Source: Deinandra increscens subsp. villosa
Lineage: Eukaryota; Streptophyta; Magnoliopsida; Asterales; Asteraceae
Assembly (NCBI GenBank): GCA_039602395.1
Contig: JBCNJP010000017.1
Span: 86,813,160 to 86,877,159, forward strand
Direction of reading: 5' to 3'
Length of the DNA stretch: 64,000 nt
Shown here: positions 34,320 through 46,826 of the stretch, piece after piece
How the letters are laid out: every line of letters begins with the position of its first letter
Numbering within the stretch: the first letter of the stretch is position 1
Position numbers and translations under genes: made by a program
Notes under the pieces: generated by a model
The model's input: only the letters and a program-made list of their open reading frames with translations
The model's database searches: none
Told to the model about the DNA's origin: nothing

Positions 34320-34887
34320 CTGTTATTCTGGTCATTCGGTATACTTGGGGAAGGACACCATGAGTGGATAATCAGTTAGTTTTTAATTCAAGGTTCATGT
34401 ACAATCTTTTCAGCCTCAGTATCGACTATATAATATCATGACGGCTAAACATTTCAAACGTTGTTTCAAACATTTTTATGTGTCTTTAAACCTGTGAGCT
34501 CACCAACAATTCTATTGACCTTTTTAAATTCTTGATTTCTCGGGTAATTAGAGATGCTTTTCAGTAACTTTCATCAAGGATCCTGCTTGTCGTTCTCATG
34601 GTCTGCTTGCTGCATGTTCATGCATACTTTTGGAGATTTAGTCGCATTACGCCCTAGGGTTGTTATGTTTTTAAATCTCATGACATTGTCTTTTGAAACT
34701 TAAACTTGTATCACCACTACTACTTTTCCGCTGCCACTATTTAAATGTTTCTAATAAATGTTTAAGACTTGTTTTTTCAAAGACAAATTACTTTTCTAAA
34801 TGTTCATTTAGAGGTCCTTCATTTATAACCATGACCATGATGCCAACCAGTCACACGCCCACGTTTTGGCATTTTCGGGGTGTGACA
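34320..34887 (+). repeat. 3' end of the gypsy 5' LTR (truncated)
   Basis: Ends CGGGGTGTGACA, 4 bp before the primer site. Only about 560 bp can be assigned, because the upstream side is the antisense copia body; the LTR has lost its beginning. Related solo LTRs in the window are about 3 kb. Confidence 0.7.
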
Positions 34888-34891
34888 GACT

Positions 34892-34904
34892 TGGTATCAG
34901 AGCC
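34892..34904 (+). other. Primer binding site, initiator Met tRNA
   Basis: TGGTATCAGAGCC, complementary to the 3' end of initiator methionine tRNA, 4 bp after the LTR. Confidence 0.9.
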
Positions 34905-35098
34905 ATGCTTATAGTGAATTAGGATGCCTAGGTCTGCACCTAGTCTATAACCTAAGCTCTACATCATTCATTTGTGTGTGTGCATTCATGCATTTCCTTG
35001 TATGTGTGCTAACTTGCAAAATTGTTATGCCTTGTTATCTAAGATTATTGACTAATATATTATTATATATTGTTCTTATAACTTGGAGTTGTCAAAGC

Positions 35099-36041
35099 AT
35101 GGCAAACAAGGAGATCACTGAGATACCTTCAGACTCTGAGCCAGAGCTCGACTACGCCCCATCATCACCCGACAATGTTCCTGGTTCACCAGAGTACACT
35201 CCGTCGACTCCCGTCCCAGAGACCGCACCTGTTGAGGAGCACTCACCTCTTCCTCTTTCGCTGAGGAACATGTGGGATCCTATCACGTCTGATGATGAGA
35301 TTGATGACGACCACATTGAGCCTGTCCCTGCTACTTTCTTTCCACTGGTCGTCCTTATGTCGGTTCCTGGCCCCATTGTTTCTATCCCTGATCTCCCTGA
35401 GCCCATTTCCTCTATTCTTGTCATGGACCCTACTTCTGCTGACCCGGCACCGTCGCACCGTTCGTACCATTTTGGTCCAGTAGGTCCTAGGCTTAGGCAC
35501 ACGCCTAGGAATTTTGTCATTCGTTGTCGTCCTGCGACATCTGCACCAGTTGACGAGCCAGCTCCAAAAAGGCAGTGCGTTTCTGACCCCCCCCCCCCTC
35601 GTTGTTCCTTCGATTCAGGAGGTCGGAGAGTCCTCCGCCTCCGCCGCTGCACGCACTTCCATTGTTCTTGACGGTATTCTCGTTCGTCTGCCTGATCTTA
35701 TTTCGAATCAGTCTCTTTTATCTGGGCATGATGATGCCATTCACCGTGTCATTACTGAGCTTCGTCCACTGTTGTCCTATCACACCATTCAGACCCTGGA
35801 GTCCCGTCTATCATCCATTGAGGATCGAGCTATTGCTACCGGTTACGCCATGAACTCGTTGCATGTTAACCTGACTGATATCTCTAGTGTTGTCACTACT
35901 TCCATGCTGACGATGGAATCTTTTGAGAGGCGGATGCTAGCTATGGAAGAGACCATGTTACTATTCCAGACTTTCATGGCCACGATCGACCAGATTTCAG
36001 GACTGTTCCTCATGCCACAATTCCCCAGAGGCCCATATTAG
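35099..36041 (+). pseudogene. Extra 5' reading frame of the gypsy element, frameshifted
   Basis: A frame opens at ATG 35099 with MANKEITEIPSDSEPELDY, followed by a Pro/Ser/Glu-rich acidic region. It breaks at a run of ten C (35587-35596), and continues in the next frame from about 35597 to the stop at 36039-36041. The second half, with ITELRPLLSYHTIQTLESRL and later ESFERRMLAMEETM, looks helical and coiled-coil-like. The whole is about 310 codons. It precedes the gag-pol start by about 300 bp of noncoding sequence once the solo LTR is removed. It has no zinc knuckle or enzyme motif, so its role is unknown. The C-run is a plausible slip or assembly error. Confidence 0.65.
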
Positions 36042-36178
36042 CATGCTATCAGAAGAATGCAATCGTGTTCTTATTTAGTAATGTATGAAAATTTTTATGT
36101 ATTTTAGCAAACGAAGCTGCGCCTCCACTTTTGTATACAATGACGGCATGTTCATGCTAGACTTGTTGTACTTGTCAG

Positions 36179-39100
36179 TGTGACGCCCACTCCCATACTT
36201 GGCACCAGGAGGGGTCACTCATCGGATTTACTCATGAACACGTGGCACAACAGAGATAAGCAGCGGAAAATTTAAAACTTTTATTCTATATAGCCACTAA
36301 CTATATCCATCTTTATTTATCTACAACTAGCCAGCACCTCCAACCGCTCCTCTAATAGCTTGCTCGATCATTCTCTTATCACGAAGGCTCCGCATTTGCT
36401 CCCAGACGTCTCACCTACACCTGACATACATACGGTTTTGGGAAAAGGTCAGCTTACGCTGGTGAGTTCTACATTTTAAAAACATTACCTCGTTTGTGAG
36501 GTTAAAACCTCTGGACCTGCAAAATTCCTTTTTACAAACATTTATCAAGTATAACAAGTCATACATAACATAACATCATAATCAAACACGTTTCTCTAGA
36601 AAACATCTACCTCGATAACCTTTAACTCCTATGACCTGAATTCCATATACCTTTATACCTTCTAGTTTCGAATACTGCTCAGGTGACTTTATCGGGAAGC
36701 CCCAAACCTCAGTATCGACAACCGTTCTATTTCTTCTATCCCTTCCCGGTCTCGAATACTGCCTAGGTGACTTCATTTGGAAGCCCCCAACCTCAGCAAC
36801 GACAACCGTCGTACATTCCGTCCTCCCAGTTTCGAATACCGCTCAGGTGACTTCATCTGGAAGCCCATAACCTCAGTATCGACCTCTGTTCTCGTAACCT
36901 TAACTCTTAAGACGTTCTATTCTATCGAACATCTCCTTAACCACCACAGTACTACTACCCGCCCCTAGTTAGATATCCAGATGACTTACGTGTGCTAATA
37001 AACATGATAATGTACTCATATACTGTAACAAATGGACATCCTCCAATTTACCTAGGTGTATGTACACAGGATGTACCAGCGGCGTATCCTCCACACTTTC
37101 TATATACCGGGTAACTAAACTGCCATGCTTGTATACAGGATGTACCGGCGGCGTATCCACCACATAATAATATAGCAAATGCATCACTTGTTCTCATATA
37201 ATCCTACATTCTCACTTGTGCGTTTATTAACAGGCCCTTATTATTTGGATACCTAGTTTTAAAGCAAATATAGAACATAACTCTAATAATTATTTCATAT
37301 GCATTATTCTTTCATAATCATTTCATATACATTACTAACACGTATAACCATTCATAAGCATCTTCATAACATAACACATATCACTTCAAACAGTTCATCA
37401 ATTTATCAGTTAAGATAAGCAAACTTTCAGATAAAAGCATTTCAAATACTTTTTAAGTAAACAGTTGATCATTGTATGTATATCAGCCCGAAAACATTAA
37501 AACATTTAAAAGTGGGCTCGCAGAACTCACCTTATCTCTTTACTTGTTATACTCGGACAGAACCTCCGACAGAATCCTTCGGTTAACCTAATCCGCGTAT
37601 CGTATGGTATTAACGCAAGGTTTAACATTACAAACATATCCTATGTTTATTTATCTCTTATATTATCTTAATAATATCTAATTATTAAGGTTTACTTCTT
37701 ATAAGGTCAAAATAACCAAAATACCCCTATAGGTATATTATCCCTTTAATATGAGGAAGCACATTCCTATAAGTAAACGCTCATTCGGGGATCGCCCAGT
37801 GAGGTATGTCAGTTCCCAGTTGGATTTATGCGACACCCCCGCTTTGCCAGAAACCCCAGTGTACAGGCGCTTACCCTTCCGGTCCGCATGAACTTCTAAA
37901 TATCCGACTAACTCAGTATTTTAAATACTTTATCATTTATCCACTTTAACCCCATATATACTTATTATATATATAAACATTGTTCCATACCAAAAATCAA
38001 ATCAAGTACCCATACCCTCCGGATTATTTTATATTAAATAATCATAATTCAAAACCCTAATTTCATATATTTCTCGTTTCTTTATCAAGACTCATTTTCT
38101 TTTCAAACCAACTTACGGTATTATCCATTATAACATTTTATATTATAATTTAAAATATCAAAGCTTAATTCAACACCGTTTACTCAATTTGGGCAGAACA
38201 ACGTTACGAAAACCCTAATTTTGACCCGTTAACAAAACCTTAACCAAACCTTTTCCAATTATGAAATAAACTTAGGGCTTTCTTAAAAAAACATCATTTT
38301 AGGATTGCCTATAAAATTTCAGACCCTAATTCCCACCCGATTATCCAATTTTGACAAAACAAGCTCAAGAATTCTAATTTTAGCATAGTTTTAGAAAGCA
38401 TACTTAGAGATCGAATTAGCCAAAAGTGAAAGAGGTTATTTTAGACCATACTTAATAGTGCTTGACTGCAGAAATTCAGCTTCAAAGTCCTTACCGTTTG
38501 CTCGAATTGCTCAGACGACGTTCTGGTGCGTTTTTAGGGTTTTTGGGTTGTAAATCATGAAATTAGCGAGTTGTTCTGTCGATTCGAGGCTGCTATTTAT
38601 ACTAAGAGGTACGCCCTATGGTCCTTACACATCCCGTGGTGAGTAATCTTCGAAATCGACACGTTGGGGAGGGTAATCGTGATCTGCAAGTCGAAATACG
38701 TGGCCAATTTCGAACTTGGTACAATTCTGGTGCAGATTTGGGCGGAGGGTCGTGAGGGTTTGAGCCTCAGGTGTCGCGACCCGCGAGGAACTTTTCCATA
38801 TTGGCAGTTTTAGTCCCTGGACCTTATATTTACAATTTAAGCCCCTAAATTTCTACCGTTCTATCATTTTATGTACTAAAACATTATGGGGCATATTTCT
38901 AAAGGTTTCTATGGCTTGGGGCTCATATGATACGTATACATACGTATATATATATTTATATATTTATATATATCTTTTACTAATTTACATTCTAGCCCCT
39001 CAAACTTTATAATACTTATCATTTCATGCTACGAATCATATTAGGATATATTTTTGCTATATTCTAAGCCTTAGAATACTTATAATAATTATAAGTACGT

Positions 39101-39442
39101 ATAATACACGTTTACATTTATAACTTTACAATAATTATGGTTTTAGTCCTTTTACTTTTCCTTTGACTATTAACACAAGTATTTACACATATATATCCAT
39201 CAAATGATTAACATATCATCATGCTATTCATATAAACACATATTCATCTCATACTTTACTTTCGTTAACGTTTAACACATCCATTTATGCATATTTTATC
39301 ATTTTGGCCATCAAACACGTATTTCTAACACATGCAACTTATCTAGTGCATAGTCATACCACATTTATCAATTAAGCTCACATATTTATAATATAAACAC
39401 ATATTTACTATATCATGTATCTGTGAAATTTGGGGTGTTACA
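36179..39442 (-). mobile_element. Solo LTR, minus strand, 3264 bp
   Basis: Read on the minus strand it begins TGTAACACCCCAAATTTCACAG and ends GTGGGCGTCACA, as in Tekay-type gypsy LTRs. A perfect 5-bp duplication GTCAG lies at 36174-36178 and 39443-39447. No coding sequence or primer site is inside. It split the spacer between the extra 5' frame and the gag of the host gypsy element. Small internal repeats are visible at 36650-36890 (CAGGTGACTT...GGAAGCCC, three times) and 37060-37160 (GGATGTACC(A/G)GCGGCGTATCC, twice). Confidence 0.9.
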
Positions 39443-39620
39443 GTCAGAATGGTTGTTTTCCTACTATTAATTAAGGATGGTTGTATTACTATTATTGTTG
39501 CCTGTTGTGGTTACTATGGTTATGATGCATGATATGGTTGTTCATTTATCCATATGTAAACTTTATATTGCCATATTGTCCAATTATATTACTTTTTTAC
39601 ATTCGTGAATTAAGAAAGAC

Positions 39621-40779
39621 ATGTCTGGACACCGCGGACGCCCACACAACAATCGAGCTCCCTCACCTCCACCCGTCCCTTTGAACACTGAGCAAGTCGA
39701 GGCTCTAGTCGCCCAGCGTATCAAGGATGCTATAGCCGCTAATGAAGTTGCATGTGTCGTTGAAGGACACCTCGAAGGTGCTCCTAATGGTAAGACCGCC
39801 CCCGATAAATGTTGGAAACCAGATAATATGATTACCAAGAATTGTTTTCAAAGGTTATGTCTGACATTTTAGGTGGCCGGGATGTACATACAAGGATTTC
39901 ATGAACTGTAAGCCCATCAACTTCAAAGGTACCGAGGGTGTAGTATGTCTCATTCGTTGGTTTGAAAAGACCGAATATGTCTTTCGCATCAGCAATTGCC
40001 CTGATCATTCCAAGTTTAAGTTTGTCGCGTGCACATTCGTCGATGGTGCTCTCTCGTGGTGGAATTCACAAGCTGAATCTGTTAGAACTGATCTAGCGTA
40101 TGCTATGTCGTGGGATGAGTTGAAGCAACTGTTAAGAGACGAGTATTTCCCAAGAGAAGAACTTCAGTGACTGGAAGTTGAGTTTTAGGGACTCACAATG
40201 AACGGATCTGATGTTCCTGGCTACACTAAGCGTTTTCATGAACTCGCCCATCTCTAACCATCAATGGTGACACCTTTGTACAAGAAAATTGAGCGTTATG
40301 TTTGGGGTTTGACTCCTAATATTCAAGGGAATGTGATGTCTTCCAATCCTACCACTCTGCAAAGCGCTGTTTGTTTGGCACATAGTTTGACATATCAGGT
40401 TGTACGCCAAGGTGCATCATTTACCAGGAAGGCTTCTGATTTAAAACCCACTGTTGATGCTTGTTTCCCTTCTTCTTTCGGAAAGAAATTCAACCATAAG
40501 CGAAAGCGCGGTCATCATGGCAAGAAAAATTCTGAGAAGCGATCGGAGAAGCAACCTGAAAAAGCCCTCGAACAAGTCAAGGCTTTTGTCGCCTTTGCTT
40601 CTGTTCAAGAACCAAAGAAATCTGGCTACACAGGAAACCTTCCACTATGTTCAAAATGTAACCTTCACCATACTCAGGATTGCAGTAACGTGTACTGCAA
40701 CAACTATAAGACTAAAGGTTACATTGCCAGAGAGTGCTCATCCCGAACATGTTCGGTTATGGAGCTGTTGGACACATGA
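39621..40779 (+). pseudogene. Gypsy gag
   Basis: Starts MSGHRGRPHNNRAPSPPPVP, the likely gag-pol initiator, with VEALVAQRIKDAIAANEVA. After a frameshift near 39869 the capsid follows: NCKPINFKGTEGVVCLIRWF (39901-40170) with FVDGALSWWNSQ. Two in-frame stops lie at about 40168-40188 and another near 40257. The last piece (40264-40779) ends in a Lys-rich stretch and zinc-knuckle remnants CSKCNLHHTQDC and CNNYKTKGYIAREC. In the second knuckle the second Cys is replaced by Tyr. Confidence 0.85.
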
Positions 40780-41357
40780 AGAATCAATGTCCAAAGAAAA
40801 AACAGTTAGGTGGAATTGTCCGTGGTAGAGCTTTTGTGATGAATGCTGGAGAAGCACGCCAAGATCCTAATACTGTCAGCGGTACGTTCATCCTTAATGA
40901 TCTATATGCCTCTGTTTTGTTTGATACCGGAGCTAAGAAAAGATTTGTGTCTACTGATTTTTGCTCGTTACTTAAAATCAACCCAAGTGCATTAGACATT
41001 AAGTACTCCATAGAACTAGCAGATGGTAGTTTAATCGACACCGACAAGGTCTACCAAAATTGTTCTTTATGTCTTTCCGATCATTTGTTTAGCATTGACT
41101 TGTTGCTCGTCGAATTGAGAAGTTTTGACATCGTAATTGGCATGGATTGGTTATCAAAGAACCGTGCGGAGATTGTTTGTCATCACAAGCAAGTCAAAAT
41201 TCCATTGGAAAATGGTGAAACTCTAGTCATCCAAGGTGAAAAGAGTGGAGCCAAGCTAGACATTATATCTTGTGTGAAAGTTCGAAGATACCTTTGTAAG
41301 GGATGTCATGCCATCTTGGCACATGTCGCTAAGAAGGAATCAAAAGCGAGTCACTAA
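40734..41357 (+). pseudogene. Gypsy protease
   Basis: Following a frameshift from gag, this frame starts with the end of a zinc knuckle (GAVGHMKNQCPKKK). It has the aspartic protease motif ASVLFDTGAKKRFVS (about residues 58-72) and the closing IVIGMDWLSKNRAEI. It ends in a stop just before the reverse transcriptase frame. The active-site DTG triad is intact. Confidence 0.85.
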
Positions 41358-41404
41358 AGGACGTTCCTATTGCCCGTGAATTTCCCGAAGTATTCCCTGA
41401 ACAT

Positions 41405-41806
41405 TTGTCGGGCCTACCGTCTGCTAGGCAAGTAGAGTTTCAAATCGATCTTGTTCCTGGAGTTGCACCTATAGCTCGTTCACCTTATTGCCTTGCCCCT
41501 TCTGAAATGCAAGAATTATCCAATCAGTTACAAGAATTGTTGGATAAAGGATTTATTCGACCCAGTTGCTACCCCTGGGACGCTCCTGTTCTTTTCTTCA
41601 AAAAGAAAGATGGATATTTTCGCATGTGTATCGACTATCGCGAGCTGAATAAATTAACTGTGTAGAATCATTACCCGCTTCCAAGGATCAACGACCTGTT
41701 CGACCAGCTTCAAGGGTCAATTTATTATTCAAAGATTAATCGGTGGTCCGGTTATCATCAGTTGAGAGTTCATGAAGAAGATATTGCGAAGACTACTTTT
41801 AGAACC
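41405..41806 (+). pseudogene. Gypsy reverse transcriptase, N-terminal piece
   Basis: Reads LPSARQVEFQIDLVPGVAPI, YCLAPSEMQELSNQLQELLD and FRMCIDYRELNKLTV. A TAG stop follows, where KNHYPLPRI-type text is usual, then NHYPLPRINDLFDQLQGS and YHQLRVHEEDIAKTTFR. The frame is cut at 41806 by the copia insertion inside the duplicated GAACC. Confidence 0.9.
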
Positions 41807-42197
41807 TGTTGGTCCGGGATCAACAACCGTTCACGATATCTTAATCTCGAACAAGTGCGGAAACCTTGTACGAGATCGATTCAAGAGAAAATAGATGAAA
41901 TAGACTTGATATGAGTGAAACACAACACAAAAAGATCAAATCTTGAATGATGAACAAACTAACTTTCTTGAGATTGAAGTATACGATCGGAAATACAAGA
42001 GTGAATGTGGAAATCGTAAACAACAACTACTTCATAATCATAAACTAATGGGTTTATATAGTACCCTTTACATAAACCCTAATCCAATCATAAACCCATA
42101 ATGAAACCGGCCCACCAAGCCCATAATCGTAATCATCTAAGCCCAATCCAAGTTAAGCCCATTCTAATGTTCATGCCTTATAAAGTATAGCCCAACA
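41807..42197 (-). repeat. 3' LTR of the 12.2-kb copia (391 bp)
   Basis: Plus-strand TGTTGGTCCG ... TAGCCCAACA; on the minus strand TGTTGGGCTA ... CGGACCAACA. It is the same length as the right LTR with about six substitutions and no indel. Confidence 0.95.
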
Positions 42198-42228
42198 ATC
42201 TACCCCTAGGCATGAACCATTAAACCGT

Positions 42229-44794
42229 CTATGGTAGCAGCAAATCAAATCTGAAAGTATTCGACATCTTGCTGGACCACCATCCATGCTCCACAATCCG
42301 GTTTGCTGTACCATGAAAGATCCCCACCCGTATTACATTTTCTAGATCATTCTCATCACCGAGAATAGGTTGGGAGGCAGGGAGCTTGATATCTCTTTCA
42401 CCAAACCTCAGCAAATCAACCGGATCATAGAAGCGGAAAGCTCTCATCTTCTTGCAGACCACCACTACCTCGTGTGTCGTTGGATCATAAAACCAGCTGT
42501 CGAAGTCTTTCACCAACGTGCCATATTCAATCTCTTCCAACATGTTTATCACTCTAGTTCTCTTGGTGGGTGGTCGCCTTACTTCTCCGACAGGCTCTCC
42601 CGTTACAGGGTCAGTTCCAGTTTCCATCCATCGAACCTGTTTAAGATCGAAGTTCACAAAATTCTCTGCCAAATGGCTCATCAGATTGTTACGAATTAGA
42701 TCTCCATCTTAATTTCTCCATCTGTTTATGAACGGAGCCCTTAGCAGATTTCTGATCTCAGGTTCTGTCCAGGAGTGAAATTGTTCTCTTGTTTGTAGTA
42801 TTCCACTGGACTATACCCGTCTCTGATCATGGCGAACAGCTTCTTCTCTCCATCGTAGTGCCAGCACAATATTGGTTCACGGCTCCCCCTTTTGTCAATA
42901 TCGCTTTTACCCACATCAATTGTGTACAGTGTGGGGGGAGGACCTTGGAAGAAGTCCATGAACCAGTTGTCATGACTTTCCGGTGCCTTGGAGATGATTC
43001 TTCCTCCTCGAACATAGTCAGCCATTACAATTGTGTCATCACCTTCATCCTCATGCACTTCTTCAGCAGCTTAAGCATTTTGAGAAGAACTCTGTTCGGG
43101 GGCACCCTGAGCACTTAGGCTACCAGTCTTTTCCATGAGTTCTAGCTTTTTCCTTAAATCATAGAAGCTTGCATACAAGAACCCAATGCTAGCTTCATTC
43201 CTACTCTCCTTCTCCTTTAAAATCTTGTTTTCCTCCTTCAGCTCTTTTATCTCATTCTCTCTTTTTCTGTTCTGAGACAATAGAAAGTTGATCTGTGGAT
43301 CAGCACTAATCCGTAGATCTATCGGAAGATCACCAGTTTGAACACACTCTCCGACAAATGTTGGATACGGACGAAAGCTTGGTATGACGGGAGGCTGGCT
43401 TGACTCAGAAGATACGTTCACTCTCACAGGACTTGGCTCAACCAACATACTATCCACATCGAAGAATTGTCTATCCTCATGAACTGGGCTATGTTCAATT
43501 AGAGTAGGACTTTCAGTCTACATTGGTGTTGGTTCTTGGACATTAGTTTGATCTTCAGCTTGAGTTGAGTTTTGAACATTTGCAGGTTCTGATGCGTCAT
43601 CATTCTGCTCACTGGCATCTGAACGGTCAAACACCATCAGGCTTGAGCTTGTTTTCAGAAACTTGAACCTTAGAGTTCTAGGATCAGTCTTCTTCCTCGG
43701 CGAAGGTTCATGCACCAGAATGGGTTCTTCAATCACATCATGTTTAGTAACATTCAGGTTCAACTCTGGAGGGGTTGCATCACTACTTGAAGATGTGATC
43801 AAGTCATCCCTTGCTCTCTTGTGACTAATGGGCCCCAATTCCCCATAGATATCGTCATTCAAATTCTCATATTCTGGGAAAATGTCGTCCATTATGTTCT
43901 CTTCATCAGAAGGTATAACCTCAGCTTCTTCTTGAACATTCACAGACACAGTTGTTGTCACATCATGGTCTTCAGCAACAGACACATTGACAGTTGGCAT
44001 ATCAGGTTCGGGGTCAGATTCTTCTTGCTCTTGTTCCCTTGCAACTTCAGGGAAAGCACCTCTTTTAGACCATTCCAATCTCCCTTGATAGGTACTCTTT
44101 CCCTTTCGATCTTGTGTTTGCAAGCCGAACACACTGTTATCCATGAACTTGATATCCAGCTTCTCTATCCTTTATTCTATCATAGGATATTTCTTCATAA
44201 CCACCATCTGCACAAATCTTGGCGTCATCAAGAATTGTTCTCTGGCGCTCAAATCAGCATTGCCAATCCAATCCATCAGCATCATTTTTGAAAAATTGAA
44301 GTCCCAGTCTAAGGCCAATGCAACAAACGCCGTGCCATGCACTTTGTTTAGCTGATCATAACTTGTTCTCTTCCCCAAGAAGGATTTCTGCATGTAGTGA
44401 GCCAAACACCTCCAGTAGTGCGGCAATAACTTCTTGAAAATGGGAGGGAACTTTCCTTCATACCCTTAGGATTGAGCACCTTCTAACACATCAGCCTTTG
44501 AATACTCTATTGGATCTTCAGCTCTGTCATTAATGTTCAAACCCTGATGAATGTTTTCTTCAAGAATCACAATTTGTCTGTTCTGAATGGTTGCACGCTT
44601 GTTCTGAGAGCATGATTTATTTTGCAGAAATTCAATCCTGCCACCAAAGAGTAGAATAACTGCATATGTCTCTCTGGAGGGTCATCAAGATAGGCTGGGA
44701 TACAGTGATCTCTCTCAAAGTGAATTTCTTCATCAAGCATATCTTCTACCATCTGAGAAAACGAGACAAATGCATCAGGTTTTAAATTCATCAA
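42229..44794 (-). pseudogene. Extra open frame downstream of pol in the copia element
   Basis: Six consecutive minus-strand pieces (44794-44567, 44426-44172, 44144-43518, 43457-43071, 43058-42741, 42681-42229) read as one protein of roughly 850 codons. Four of them share a frame and are separated by single stops. The N-terminal part (with VDWIGNADLSAREQFL-like text) is globular. The middle is acidic and Ser-rich (EEAEVIPSDEENIMDDIFPE). A clear coiled coil follows (QNRKRENEIKELKEENKILK, piece 43457-43071). The C-terminal part is again globular with FDSWFYDPTTHEVVVVCKKM. It has no enzyme motif, zinc knuckle or obvious membrane segment. Some large copia lineages carry an extra frame at this place, often called envelope-like, but I cannot assign a function. 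Confidence 0.7.
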
Positions 44795-46826
44795 AGAGCA
44801 ATTGTGTTTGTTAACACCATCTTGAAGTTCAATTGATTATCACATTTAACTTGTTAAGTTCAGAAAATCTCAATTTAACTTTCAAGAAAAGAATTTGATT
44901 TTGAAACACAAATTAACTAAACACATTTAATTTTATCTTAAACAATTTAATTTTATACGAAAATCAAATCATTTTGTGTTTAATTAAGGTTTACGATTTT
45001 AATTTAAGCAATAATTGGGTTTACGATCTGTAAATCGGGTTTACGATCAGAAAATTGGGTTCACGATCGGGTCAAATAAAGTCCAGTCTTAAACACATGG
45101 CCCGATCGTAAACACCCATTATCGTAATCAGTCAGAATCGTAAAACCCTCCGATCGTAAACTCTGATCGTAATCGAGATCGGAAACGTTGATCGTAATCG
45201 ACGATCGTAATCGTCGATCGTAAACGCCGAGTCGTCTTCAACCTCACGACGGTCGTAAACGCCGAATTCGCCATTTTCGAACCTGCAAAAACCTCAGAAA
45301 CACTTCAATACACGTCATACTTGCAAAACAAACATCTATCACTACCTTTTTCAATTAACAGTCACAAAACCAACTTCAAATCTTGAGTATCGACGCGAGA
45401 CACGAGGAAATAAAGAAAAAGATCACCGAATGGGGAACACACAAAAACTGAGATCACACCGACAAATCAAAGTGGAAACAGCCGATTGAGGGGTATTTTT
45501 TGGTCGGATCGAGAAGGCGAAGGTAGAGGTGCGCTCGGTTTAAACAGGAGATGACCGGAAGTGGGTTAGATCGTTTTTCCGGCATGGAGGGGTGGCGGTT
45601 TAAGGTTTTGATGAGCTGATCGTAAACACAGAGAGGAGATCAAGGTTGAATCGGCAACTGAAAATCGTAAATGGGGGTGTTTGGGGTTTTGATAAAAAAA
45701 AATTTCATTTTACCCCCTCATGATTTCAAAACATTTCAAATGCCCCCAATCCTCATTTTAACTGAATAAATCACTTGAAAAGTTGTTAATTTTGAAACAT
45801 TTTAAAAATTGCAAAACTTTCCCTCACACTCATACCCCGATTATCTGATCATGATCATAAAAACAGTTAATTTTAAATATTCACAGACTTAAAAAGAATG
45901 AATATAAAAAGCATAAAAATATAAGATAACCTAAAATCGAGATAAAAACATACGTACCTTGAAGTTGATGTTTTTCATGGATCAAACCAGACTTATCTTT
46001 GACTGAGAAACCTTTTTCAGCTTCTGTTACTCAACGCTCTAGACAATTGCCAGAATTTTGACCACACAAACTCACATCAAGTAGTTTTGAAGTGCTTAAA
46101 TTATGGTACAATATTACCGTCATGTTTAACCGTCCCCATACCCAATTGTCCATAGCAAAACCTACCCAACCTCAGAGTTTATTGAGGATTCACAAACCCC
46201 CAACTTGAGGAACCATGGAACACCGACATGACAAACACTTATTTCTTTAATTATCAGTTGGTGATCAGGTCGGTCGCATAAGCACGCAGAGAAGACCAAT
46301 GAAAATAATTTTTTTTTTATTTTTTATTATTATTTTTTTTTCAATTTTTTTTTTCATTTTTCGTTTTGAGGTGTTGTCATAACAGCAGAACATGGCGAGT
46401 GAGAGAGTGAATACTAGGTATAAATACCACTATCAACCCGTTTTTTGCTGGGACTCAGTCTTTTAAACCATGTAAACTAGGACGGGAAACTAAACATATA
46501 TAGAAGTTAAGTTTACTGCACTTATCATAGTTTTGGGTTGAACTTACCGACAAATCATCTTTGAGTAATCTTTCACTTCAGCCTTACACGTGTCAGTCTC
46601 CGATTGTCTTGGACATTTATATCACTTCCTACCAACTCAAGGCAAACAAAAGACTTCATAAAAACCTCAAACAGATTGTCAAATTTTTCTGAAAACAATG
46701 ACATTTCTTCCCCTGTTTTTATGAGGCTTTTGAACATAAAACACCCCATTTTTTTTTCAATAATAATAATAATAATAATAATTTTTTTATAATAAACATA
46801 ACTATATACAAACCATTCTGATCAGA
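44795..46826 (-). mobile_element. Copia spacer between pol and the extra frame
   Basis: About 2 kb with no reading frame. It contains a dense cluster of ATCGTAAAC-like motifs (44990-45290, and near 45610-45670). On the minus strand a CT-rich stretch around 45300-45600 looks like a plant 5' untranslated leader. A T-rich tract lies at 46295-46365 and an AAT microsatellite at 46759-46782. It may hold a promoter for the extra frame, or the 3' end of the pol transcript; this is inference only. Confidence 0.5.
46759..46782 (+). repeat. AAT microsatellite
   Basis: About eight AAT/TAA repeats just past the end of the copia RNase H frame. Confidence 0.9.

Noticed and set aside
35152..35652. A 166-codon minus-strand frame opposite the extra gypsy frame
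   Set aside because: It is the shadow of the plus-strand acidic, Pro/Ser-rich reading frame.
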